DNA from: JAJVID01 sp050247435
GTDB taxonomy: Bacteria; Acidobacteriota; Blastocatellia; RBC074
Assembly: GCA_050247435.1 (NCBI GenBank)
Contig: JBFWUF010000003.1
Coordinates: 62,001-126,000, forward strand
Direction: 5' to 3'
DNA: 64,000 nucleotides
This document shows, piece by piece, positions 1 to 7,592 of this stretch. The number at the start of each line of letters is the position of its first letter. The first letter of the stretch is position 1. A model generated the notes under the pieces. It saw only the letters and a program-made list of their open reading frames with translations. It did not search any database and was not told where the DNA came from. Both the position numbers and the translations under genes were made by a program.

Positions 1-794
1 CGGGCAATCTCTTCATCTCCGATACGCTCAACAACCGTGTCCGCCGCACGGTCACGGCCTCGGCGTTGCGAACCGTGGCGGCTATCTCGGCGGCGAGTTT
101 CGCGACGCCGGGCGAACTTGCGAGCGACTCGGTCGCGGCGGCGTTCGGCGCCGATCTTGCCTCGGCGTCGCAATCGGCGAACTCCCTACCGTTGCCTTTG
201 GCGCTTAGCGGGACGACAGTCAAAGTTCGTGACACCCTGGGCGCCGAACGTCTGGCTCAACTCTTCATGGTTGCGTCGGGCCAGATCAACTTCGCCGTTC
301 CGAGCGGGACAGCCAGCGGACTCGCGGCCATCACCGTGACGAACGACAAAGGGGAGATCGCCACAGGATCAGTCAGCATCGCCGCCGTCGCGCCGGGCCT
401 CTTCGCCGCAAACGCGAATGGGCAGGGAGTCGCGGCTGCCGTCGTGTTGCGCATCAAACCCGACAACACGGTGCAATACGAGCCGGTCGCGCGCTTCGAT
501 TCAGCGACCGCCAGGTTTGTCCCCGCTCCGATTGATCTGGGGCCTGAAAGCGACAAGGTCTTCCTGGTGGCTTTCGCCACGGGCGTTCGCGGACGGAGCG
601 CGCTCGCCAACGTCCGCGCGACGGTCGGCGGCGTGAACGCGCCGGTGATTTTCGCAGGGTCGTCGCCGGGTTTCATCGGACTCGATCAAAGCAACATTCA
701 GCTCGACCGGAGTCTGATTGGCAAAGGCGAAGTTGATTTGATTTTGACCGTGGACGGTAAGGTGGCGAATGCGGTGAAGATCAACATCAAGTGA
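1..794 (+). CDS. C-terminal part of secreted NHL-repeat / TIGR03437-domain protein (5' truncated by window edge)
   Basis: The frame is open from base 3, so the gene starts before the window. The first residues visible (GNLFISDTLNNRVRR) are the end of an NHL beta-propeller repeat. They are followed by a domain of about 240 residues with the recognisable blocks SLPLPLALSGTTVKV, QINFAVPSGTASG, APGLFAANANGQGVAAAVVL and GLDQSNIQLDRSLIGKGEVD, the C-terminal domain first named in Solibacter (TIGR03437). The two large genes at 9994 and 14896 end in the same domain, so this is a third paralogue, but one that goes from NHL straight into the C-terminal domain without IPT/TIG modules. Such proteins are predicted to be exported or surface-attached; their role is unknown. 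An internal TTG at 66 is not a credible start because similarity continues upstream of it. Confidence 0.85.
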   Translation, partial: GNLFISDTLNNRVRRTVTASALRTVAAISAASFATPGELASDSVAAAFGADLASASQSANSLPLPLALSGTTVKVRDTLGAERLAQLFMVASGQINFAVPSGTASGLAAITVTNDKGEIATGSVSIAAVAPGLFAANANGQGVAAAVVLRIKPDNTVQYEPVARFDSATARFVPAPIDLGPESDKVFLVAFATGVRGRSALANVRATVGGVNAPVIFAGSSPGFIGLDQSNIQLDRSLIGKGEVDLILTVDGKVANAVKINIK

Positions 795-821
795 GCCATC
801 AGGTGAGCGGGGATTGACCGA

Positions 822-934
822 TTCACCGCCGCCGCAGCGGAGAACGCAGAGGAAGCGCGGAGAGCCTGCAAGTAGATGCTTTCCGCTCCTCTTTCTCTGC
901 GAGGTCTCAGCGTTCTCTGCGGCTCTGCGGTGAA
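822..934. repeat. Long imperfect inverted repeat between convergent genes
   Basis: The arm TTCACCGCCGCCGCAGCGG followed by AGAACGCAGAGG is mirrored by CCTC...GCGTTCTCTGCGG and CTCTGCGGTGAA at the right end. The hairpin lies between the converging 3' ends at 794 and 959, so it could end transcription from both sides. This CGCAGAG/CTCTGCG type of repeat is dispersed in many acidobacterial, verrucomicrobial and cyanobacterial genomes. Confidence 0.7.
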
Positions 935-958
935 GAAAGCTCAATTGAAGCTTAGCTT

Positions 959-3900
959 TCAATCCAGCCTCCAACCCCACAGTGTGCGATGGCGAGTGTA
1001 GATGCGCACGGAGCCATTGTGTTCGCCGGAAACCAGCCGCTTGCCATCGGGAGAAAACGCGACGGCGTGAACAGGCGAGTCGTGAACCCCGATGCGGGTG
1101 ATGAGCTTGCGCGGGCTGACATTCCAAAGAGCGATGGTCTGATCTTCGCTTGCCGAAGCCACTTCGCGTCCGTCGGGAGAGAAGGCGACCGACTTTACCC
1201 GCGATGAGTGGCGTCCGATCACGGACTTCTCTTGCAGAGAGGTGGTTTGCCATAGCCGCACCGCGCCCTGATCTTCTCCGGTCACCAGCCAATTACCGTC
1301 GGGCGAGAATCTGACGCTGACAAGATTTATGTTTGGCAGCGTATGTTCCGCGACTAGCCTCCATTCCGCCGTGTCCCAGAGCAGCGCTTGCCCCTGCGTC
1401 GTCACGCAAACCAATCGCCGCCCGTCCGGCGAAAAATCCATGCCGTAGATTTGCAAATAGGGCTGAGCTTCTCTCTCGACAAATCTCACGATCATTTGCC
1501 GGCGCGTGAGGTCATACACGCCGAACGAAGTCGCCAGGAACCTGCCGTCAGGAGAGATCGCAAGACAATAGCTGGAACGATCCACTTTGCTGACAGGAGA
1601 TGGGAAATTGAATAGTGGCCGGCGTTGCGCGAGATCCCAGACGATGACGGCGCCATCAGCGTCGCAGGAGGCTGCGGTGGCCCCATCCGGCGAGAAAGCC
1701 ACCGCCGTCACGCGCCTCTCGTGTCCCGCCAGCGCCATCTCTTTGATCCCATCCGCCAGATTCCAGATAATCACCGAGCGGTCTCCGCTCGCGGAGGCCA
1801 ATCGTTTACCGCCGGCGGAGAAGCTGACGGCGCGGACTGAATCGCTGTGCTCGTTGAAACTCGCCGCCAGTTCTTTTTCGGACGCGTCCCAGAGCAGGAT
1901 CGCCCCGTCCGAGTGCGCCGAAACCAGCCAGCGCCCGTCTGGAGAAAACGCCAGGCTCATCACATTCGCCGGGCATTTCAGGCGGGCGAGCTTCGACATT
2001 TTGATCGCGTCCCAAATGATTATGTCTTCGGCCCCAGAAGCCGCCAGCTTTCCATCAGGCGAGTACGCGACTGCGCGCCCGTGATCCTGGTGCGGGCGCT
2101 GGGATGAAAGAAGGCGCGGTTGAAATGTTTTCCAGAAGCCGCTCGTATCACAGAAAGCGACTTCGCCTCCCGATCCGGCGCTGACGAAGCGTTTGGCGTC
2201 AGGCGCGAAGGCTCCCATCGCCCAGACCGGGGGCGGGTCCGGCTCCTGGAGATCTCCTGTTTCCAGATCGTAAGTAGTCCATGTGGGAGTAAGCATGAAG
2301 CGTCCGTCAGGCGAGAGCAGAAAATAACCATACTTGAAACCCTTTGTGACAACGGTGCGAACCTTCTCCCATTTCCCGACGGCCCACACGTTCTTTTCAA
2401 AGGTGTCAGTGGGCGTGACCAGGAAGCGGCCGTCGACTGAAAAAGCGATTGCTCTGACCACGCCGCGATGACTGGGCAAGACAGCGGCTTTCGTCAATCG
2501 GGCGGCATCCCAGACGATCACTGCCCCGTTGACGCCCGCCGTCGCAAACCATTTGCCGTCAGGCGAGAAGGCGAGCGCGGTGACCCAGCCGGTGTGATCC
2601 GTGAGCGTTTTCAACCGCTCGCGCCGCGCGAAATCCCAGATGATTACCTGATTGTCTTCGCCTGATGAAACCAGCAGCCGGCCGTCGGGCGAGAAGATCA
2701 CGCGCCGCGCCGCCGCCGTGTGGCCGTCGCGCAGCAATTTCTCTTCCCACGTTTCATTCAACGAAGCCCAGGCGGCCATTGCCGCCGCCACAGCGGCCAT
2801 CGCAATCGCCGCCGCGCTCATCTTCATCAATCTGCGGCTGGAGAGCGTTTCGATCCGCCGCTTCAACCGCTTCAACTCATCCAACATCTCACCCGCCGAT
2901 GCGTACCGCTCCTCGCGGTTGGGTCGCAGCGCCTTGCGGATGATTCGCTGCAACTCTCTTGGAACGCGGTCGAACGCTGCGCTCTTCGAAAGCGGATAGT
3001 CGCCGCTGGTCAACGCCTGTGAAGCTTCCGCGCGCGTGGGGCCGGTGAAGAGCCGCTCTCCGGTGACCATCTCGAACAACACCACGCCGAGCGAAAATAT
3101 ATCGGTGCGGCCGTCGAGCTGTTCGCCGCGCGCCTGCTCAGGCGACATATAACTGGCCGTGCCCATAATCGCGCCGGGAGTGGTGAGCGATGGGGAGGCG
3201 GAGGGAGTGGGAGAGGGAGAGAGAGGGGGAGGGGGAGAGAGGGGGGAATGTGAAACAATCGCTCTCCCCCTCTCCGGCTCTCCCACTCCCCCATTCTCCC
3301 GCTCTTCCCCTGTCAGCTTGGCGATGCCGAAATCGAGAACCTTCACGAGGTCGTCTTTGCGCACCATGATGTTTTCAGGCTTGATGTCGCGGTGAATGAT
3401 CCACGCGGTGTGCGCGGCCTTGATCGCGCTGGCGACCTGAATGGCGATCTCAATCGCTTTTTCGACTCCGATCTCCCGCTGCTCTTTTGTCAGAGGATCG
3501 GTCAGCATCTCGCGCAGCGTCCGGCCCTCGACGTATTCGGTGGCGATGAAGTGCGCTCCGTTGGTGTGAATGATTTCGTAAATGGTGATGATGTTTGGGT
3601 GATTGAGCGCCGACGTCGTGCGCGCCTCCTGCTCGAATCGGCGCACCCGTTCGGCGTCGGCGGTGAATTCGGTGGGGAGCATTTTCAACGCCACCGTGCG
3701 TTGAAGGATTTCGTCACGGGCCTTCCAAACTACACCCATTCCCCCCGCGCCGAGCCGCGTCTTGACCAGATAATGACTGATCCGCTCTCCTTCGAGCGGC
3801 TTTGACGGCTTGCCGCCGTCACTGACCGGAGACTCGATAAAATCTTCAGCCGCCGATTCAAGGTTGAACAGGGCCTCTACTTCGCGGCGCAGCGACTCAT

Positions 3901-4003
3901 CGCCATTGCAAGCCTCTTTCAGAAAGGCCGCGCGCTCATCCGGCTTCATGTCAATAGCAGCCTGTAGGATTTCATCAATCTGTCTCTTGCGTTCTTTGTC
4001 CAT
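959..4003 (-). CDS. Membrane-anchored Ser/Thr protein kinase with C-terminal WD40 propeller
   Basis: A protein of 1014 residues. Residues about 75-380 are a Hanks-type kinase: glycine loop GAGGMG (85-90), catalytic Lys107, HRDIKPEN (204-211), DFG (224-226) and SPE (287-289). A hydrophobic Ala-rich segment at about 395-414 should anchor it in the inner membrane. From about residue 430 to the end there are roughly fourteen WD40 units marked by FSPDG and followed by IWD-like ends, forming one or two propellers, presumably on the outside. The gene overlaps the ECF sigma gene by 29 bp, so the two are probably translationally coupled and work in one signalling unit, a common acidobacterial arrangement. 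Oddity: residues about 231-276, between DFG and SPE, are a Pro/Ser-rich insert encoded by a purine/pyrimidine-biased inverted repeat (see the repeat at 3185-3310). Confidence 0.93.
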   Translation of the reverse strand: MDKERKRQIDEILQAAIDMKPDERAAFLKEACNGDESLRREVEALFNLESAAEDFIESPVSDGGKPSKPLEGERISHYLVKTRLGAGGMGVVWKARDEILQRTVALKMLPTEFTADAERVRRFEQEARTTSALNHPNIITIYEIIHTNGAHFIATEYVEGRTLREMLTDPLTKEQREIGVEKAIEIAIQVASAIKAAHTAWIIHRDIKPENIMVRKDDLVKVLDFGIAKLTGEERENGGVGEPERGRAIVSHSPLSPPPPLSPSPTPSASPSLTTPGAIMGTASYMSPEQARGEQLDGRTDIFSLGVVLFEMVTGERLFTGPTRAEASQALTSGDYPLSKSAAFDRVPRELQRIIRKALRPNREERYASAGEMLDELKRLKRRIETLSSRRLMKMSAAAIAMAAVAAAMAAWASLNETWEEKLLRDGHTAAARRVIFSPDGRLLVSSGEDNQVIIWDFARRERLKTLTDHTGWVTALAFSPDGKWFATAGVNGAVIVWDAARLTKAAVLPSHRGVVRAIAFSVDGRFLVTPTDTFEKNVWAVGKWEKVRTVVTKGFKYGYFLLSPDGRFMLTPTWTTYDLETGDLQEPDPPPVWAMGAFAPDAKRFVSAGSGGEVAFCDTSGFWKTFQPRLLSSQRPHQDHGRAVAYSPDGKLAASGAEDIIIWDAIKMSKLARLKCPANVMSLAFSPDGRWLVSAHSDGAILLWDASEKELAASFNEHSDSVRAVSFSAGGKRLASASGDRSVIIWNLADGIKEMALAGHERRVTAVAFSPDGATAASCDADGAVIVWDLAQRRPLFNFPSPVSKVDRSSYCLAISPDGRFLATSFGVYDLTRRQMIVRFVEREAQPYLQIYGMDFSPDGRRLVCVTTQGQALLWDTAEWRLVAEHTLPNINLVSVRFSPDGNWLVTGEDQGAVRLWQTTSLQEKSVIGRHSSRVKSVAFSPDGREVASASEDQTIALWNVSPRKLITRIGVHDSPVHAVAFSPDGKRLVSGEHNGSVRIYTRHRTLWGWRLD
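3185..3310. repeat. Purine/pyrimidine inverted repeat inside the kinase activation-loop coding region
   Basis: The left arm (about 3203-3233, begins GGGAGTGGGAGAG) is mirrored by the right arm (about 3262-3290, CTCTCCCCCTCTCC followed by GGCTCTCCCACTCCC). Weaker symmetry extends outward to about 3185 and 3310. The repeat is in frame with the kinase and encodes its Pro/Ser-rich loop. Confidence 0.7.
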
Positions 4004-4592
4004 CGTCTGATTTCCCGGCGCCGTTCAGTTCGCTCAACAGCCACAGTTTCGCCGTGCGCCAGTCGCGTTTCACCATGTCTTCAGTGACGCCCATCGCTTC
4101 GGCTGTCTCTTCGATGGTCAGGCCGCCAAAGTAGCGCAATTCGACTACGCGGCATTTGCGCGGCGCGAATTCTTCCAGACGCTCCAACGCCTCATCGAGC
4201 GCGATCAGTTCCACGTCGCGCTGTTCGGACACAAGCAGAGCCTCGTCAAACGAGACGCGAGTGAAATCCGCGCCGCGTTTTCCATAGCCGCGCCGCCGGG
4301 CCTCTTCGACCAGCACGCGCCTCATCAGCCGCGCGGCGATACCGAAGAAATGTTTGCGGTCACTCCATTCTATGTTGGCTGGCCGGTCGTCGCCGATCAG
4401 CCGCAGGCATGCCTCGTGCACCAGCGTTCCGGTCTGCACCGCATGGCCATCGCGTTCGCGGCGCAAACATTGCCGGGCCAACTGCTGCAGCTCGGCGTAA
4501 ACCATCTGGAAGAGACGGTCGAGCGCCTGCTCGTCACCGCCGCTCCATTTCAGGAGCAGTTGCGTCACTTCGCCTGGCGATTGTGTGCTCAT
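3975..4592 (-). CDS. ECF-family RNA polymerase sigma factor (TIGR02999 type)
   Basis: I take the ATG at 4592 (MSTQSPGEV): it has GGAG about 11 nt upstream and matches the usual start of the family, whereas a longer open frame upstream (to 4823) looks non-coding. The 205-residue protein has sigma region 2 at the front (ALDRLFQMVYAELQQLA; EWSDRKHFFGIAARLMRRVL) and region 4 at the end (CRVVELRYFGGLTIEETAE, then VTEDMVKRDWRTAKLWL as the recognition helix). This is the ECF group typical of Acidobacteria and Planctomycetes that sits next to Ser/Thr kinases rather than anti-sigma factors. The 3' end overlaps the kinase start by 29 bp, so the kinase may control this sigma factor (inference). Confidence 0.92.
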   Translation of the reverse strand: MSTQSPGEVTQLLLKWSGGDEQALDRLFQMVYAELQQLARQCLRRERDGHAVQTGTLVHEACLRLIGDDRPANIEWSDRKHFFGIAARLMRRVLVEEARRRGYGKRGADFTRVSFDEALLVSEQRDVELIALDEALERLEEFAPRKCRVVELRYFGGLTIEETAEAMGVTEDMVKRDWRTAKLWLLSELNGAGKSDDGQRTQETD

Positions 4593-5026
4593 AGGACACT
4601 TTCTCCACATGCGTTGAATTGGACTGCCGGACGCGGCCAGACGCCGGAAGCTGAAGAGAATCGGATCATGCGCCTGGGACCGAAGAAAATTTTTCACCGC
4701 CTCCGCCACATCCGCCACTTCTGGCCAAATTCGCGCATGTAATAGATATAAAGCCAATGCCAAGTGGGCCGGTGGCGGCAATGATAAATTGCCTGACTGC
4801 TGAAGAGGTCTGCAATTTATCACCCGCCATCAGCCGCTGGCAACGAAGTTTCAGCCTAAAAACCGATGCGGAGGCGCCGAACAGCCTCTGCCTTTTATCG
4901 CTTCCTCTTTGTATTCATATGCTGCTAGGATTGGCGACAGTGATCGCAAGAAGCGGCATGATCGAGAACCTGCCGTGAATTGTGGTTCGCGGCCCGTTGA
5001 ATTTCGAAACTTCGAGGTATGGCAAG
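4593..5026. other. Intergenic region between divergent genes, with one dyad element
   Basis: 434 bp separate the start of the sigma factor gene (minus) from the secreted-protein gene (plus). I see no gene here. The only clear structure is a dyad: GATAAATTGC at 4783-4792 mirrored by GCAATTTATC at 4812-4821, flanked outside by GGCGG (4774-4778) and CCGCC (4824-4828). It could be an operator for the divergent pair; this is inference only. Confidence 0.4.
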
Positions 5027-5650
5027 ATGAAGAAAACGGTTCTTAAATCAACCCTGGCTTTGATTGTATTGTTCGGCTCGGCAACGGCCGGTTACGCGCA
5101 GGCGGCCCAGGACACTCCGGAATCGGTCGCCAAAGCGTATTTCGCCGCGATGCAGGCTAGCGATTGGGCGAAATGCGCGAGCTACATGCACTCCGACGCG
5201 CTTGCTTCGATGAAACGCACATTCGGCTCCGTCGTCAGCGCCGATAAATCGAGTGAGTCGGCCAGGATGATCTTTGGGTTGAAGAGCGGCGCTGAATACT
5301 CGCAACTCAGCGAGGCGGCGGTCTTCGAGCGGCTGATGAGCTTCATCATCGGCATCGTGCCGGACATGAAGACTGCTCTGGCCTCTTCGACAAACTCGAT
5401 CCTGGGGCGTGTGGATGAAAGTCCCGGCCTCGTCCACATCGTTTACCGCACGCGGATCAAGGTGGGGAGCGCGGAAGTGAGCGAGGTCGAGCTGATGAGT
5501 TTCAGGAAGCAGGGCGCGACATGGCGCGCTTTGCTGACTTCGGATATGGAGGAGATGTTCAACAAGTTCGCCGAAGGAATGGCTCCCGCTTCGAAGGAGG
5601 AAGAGAAGAACGCGCCCGCAGGGGCCGGGAAATCCGATCGGAAGCCTTAG
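5027..5650 (+). CDS. Secreted protein of unknown function
   Basis: The start ATG at 5027 is chosen because it gives a textbook signal peptide (MKKTVLKSTLALIVLFGSA, cleavage after GYAQA) and has a CGAGGT ribosome site 8 nt upstream; an open frame 45 bp longer adds no sensible sequence. The mature part of about 180 residues starts DTPESVAKAYFAAMQASDWAK, an arrangement typical of small SnoaL/DUF4864-like export domains in which a helix with an early Trp leads a curved sheet, but I cannot assign a family with confidence. The C-terminal 25 residues are Lys/Glu/Ala-rich and likely disordered. It stands alone, divergent from the sigma factor. Confidence 0.75.
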   Translation: MKKTVLKSTLALIVLFGSATAGYAQAAQDTPESVAKAYFAAMQASDWAKCASYMHSDALASMKRTFGSVVSADKSSESARMIFGLKSGAEYSQLSEAAVFERLMSFIIGIVPDMKTALASSTNSILGRVDESPGLVHIVYRTRIKVGSAEVSEVELMSFRKQGATWRALLTSDMEEMFNKFAEGMAPASKEEEKNAPAGAGKSDRKP

Positions 5651-5687
5651 TGGAGCGAGGTTCAGCTTCCTGTTAAGATTAAAGCCT

Positions 5688-6938
5688 ATGGTAAAGACAA
5701 ATACTATTAACCACTCTGTCCCACGAATTGAGTTTTTGCGGGTAAAGAATTACCGCGCGTTGCGAGATTTGGAATTGAAAGACCTGAAGCCATTGACGGT
5801 CTTTCTGGGACCAAATGGAAGTGGTAAATCAACCCTCTTTGATGTTTTTGCGTTTCTGTCAGAGTGTTTCTCGGTGGGGCTTCGCAAGGCGTGGGACAGG
5901 CGAGGGCGATTCAAAGAATTAAGGACGCGCGGGGCAGAAGGCCCAATCCTGATTGAGTTGAAATATCGTGAAAGGCCTGAGGCCCCAATAATCACATATC
6001 ATTTAGCAATTGATGAGAATAACAAAGGCCCATTTGTAGCCGAAGAATGGTTACAGTGGAGGCGACAGGGCAGACATGGCTTGCCGTTCAAGTTTCTGAA
6101 CTTTCATGAGGGCCGAGGACAAGTCATCTCTGGAGAGCTACCAGATGAACATGATGAACGTATTGATGAGCAGCTTGATTCGCCTGAAGTGCTTGCCGTC
6201 AACACGCTCGGCCAATTTGCCAAGCACCCACGCGCAAGCGCATTACGTCGCTTCATCACTGGTTGGTATCTTTCCTATCTGACAGCGGACAGCGCGCGGG
6301 GCGTGCCTGAGGCCGGCCCACAGGAACGTTTGTCCGCGACTGGTGATAATCTGCCGAATGTCATCCAGTACCTAAAGGAGCAGCATCCGGAGCGCCTTGC
6401 CGAAATCCTTAAGATTCTGTCCCAGCGCGTGCCGCAATTGGAAAAAGTGGACGCCAGTCTGATGCCTGATGGCCGGTTGCTTCTGCAAATCAAGGATGCT
6501 CCGTTTACCGAGCCGATACTTGCCAAGTTTGCTTCTGATGGAACACTCAAGATGTTGTCCTATCTGGCAGTGTTGCATGATCCTGATCCGCCACAATTGA
6601 TAGGCATTGAGGAACCAGAGAATCATTTACACCCTCGTCTCTTACCGGAACTCGTTGAAGAATGCCGCAATGTCTCAAGCCGCACTCAGTTAATGGTCAC
6701 AACCCACTCTCCATTTTTCGTCAGTGGATTGAGACAGGATGAACTCTGGGTCCTTTACCGCGACGGCAGCGGGTTCACTCAAGCCAGGCGCGCCTCGGAT
6801 ATGAAAGGTATTAACGAGATGATGGAAGCTGGAGGAAAACTTGGTCAACTCTGGATGGAAGGCTTTTTTGAAGTCGGTGATCCTTTGAAAAACGCTGGCG
6901 GGCCTCAGTTCAATGGCGCGGCAAGCCGTAAGGCGTGA
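5688..6938 (+). CDS. AAA-family ATPase (AAA_21 / OLD-like), partner of DUF4276 protein
   Basis: A 416-residue SMC/ABC-type ATPase. IEFLRVKNYRALRDLEL opens the fold, Walker A is GPNGSGKST (41-49), the signature-like segment KFASDGTLKMLSYLAVL precedes Walker B GIEEPENHLHP (E308-E309), and the H-loop region is MVTTHSPFFVSGL. There is no nuclease domain in the protein itself. The DUF4276 gene follows 15 bp downstream, so the two form a unit. AAA_21 ATPases paired with a TOPRIM-like partner are typical of two-gene anti-phage systems (the PARIS and RloAB logic); DUF4276 partners are frequent but poorly characterised. Both genes read visibly richer in A+T than the flanking genes, consistent with horizontal acquisition. 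Function as a defence ATPase is inference. Confidence 0.85.
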   Translation: MVKTNTINHSVPRIEFLRVKNYRALRDLELKDLKPLTVFLGPNGSGKSTLFDVFAFLSECFSVGLRKAWDRRGRFKELRTRGAEGPILIELKYRERPEAPIITYHLAIDENNKGPFVAEEWLQWRRQGRHGLPFKFLNFHEGRGQVISGELPDEHDERIDEQLDSPEVLAVNTLGQFAKHPRASALRRFITGWYLSYLTADSARGVPEAGPQERLSATGDNLPNVIQYLKEQHPERLAEILKILSQRVPQLEKVDASLMPDGRLLLQIKDAPFTEPILAKFASDGTLKMLSYLAVLHDPDPPQLIGIEEPENHLHPRLLPELVEECRNVSSRTQLMVTTHSPFFVSGLRQDELWVLYRDGSGFTQARRASDMKGINEMMEAGGKLGQLWMEGFFEVGDPLKNAGGPQFNGAASRKA

Positions 6939-6953
6939 GGAGGGTGATCAGGC

Positions 6954-7574
6954 ATGCACCTTGAAATCATGGTTGAAGAACCATCGGCTGAAGCTGCTCT
7001 CGAAAACCTCTTGCCTAAAATGTTGGCATCAGACATCACATTCAAACTCCACAACTTTCAATCAAAGCTCACTTTGCTAGCGGAACTTCCCAAACGCATG
7101 AAAGGGTATAGGCCATGGCTGCCGGCCGATTGGCGTATTGTAGTTTTGATAGATGAAGATCGTCAGGATTGCGAAGAATTGAAAGGCTCGCTTGAACGTG
7201 CGGCCACCGATGTCGGGTTCGCAACAAAAAGCACAGCGACCCACCCAAAAGGCTTTCAGGTGTTGAACAGAATTGTGATTGAAGAACTTGAAGCCTGGTT
7301 CTTCGGCGATGCCGAAGCCATTGTCGCTGCTTATCCGCGAGTTCCACCGACTCTGGGCAAGAAAGAAAAGTATCGTGATCCTGATGCGATCAAGGGAGGA
7401 ACCTGGGAAGCGCTGGAAAGGGTTTTGCAGCAATACGGCTATTACTCAGCAGGGCTTCCAAAAATCGAAGTGGCGAGGACGATATCCCAGCATATGATGC
7501 CGGAGCGAAATTGTTCGAAGAGCTTCAATGTTTTCAGAAGCGGGCTTGAGGCGCTGATCGAAAGCTTAATCTGA
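6954..7574 (+). CDS. DUF4276 family protein, predicted TOPRIM-like nuclease subunit
   Basis: 206 residues. The family hallmarks are an N-terminal acidic VEEPSAEAAL (E8-E9), VVLIDEDRQDC (D67, D69, D72) and EELEAWFFGD (110-119). The E...DxD spacing after successive beta strands is that of a TOPRIM fold, which binds metal and cleaves or joins nucleic acid. A GAGGAGGG ribosome site lies just upstream. It is encoded directly after the AAA ATPase, which I take to be its regulator or sensor. The following ABC exporter starts 18 bp after the stop but belongs to an unrelated family, so the pair seems to have been inserted in front of it. The precise activity is not known. Confidence 0.82.
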   Translation: MHLEIMVEEPSAEAALENLLPKMLASDITFKLHNFQSKLTLLAELPKRMKGYRPWLPADWRIVVLIDEDRQDCEELKGSLERAATDVGFATKSTATHPKGFQVLNRIVIEELEAWFFGDAEAIVAAYPRVPPTLGKKEKYRDPDAIKGGTWEALERVLQQYGYYSAGLPKIEVARTISQHMMPERNCSKSFNVFRSGLEALIESLI

Positions 7575-7592
7575 ACTGCAAAATGACTGGTA

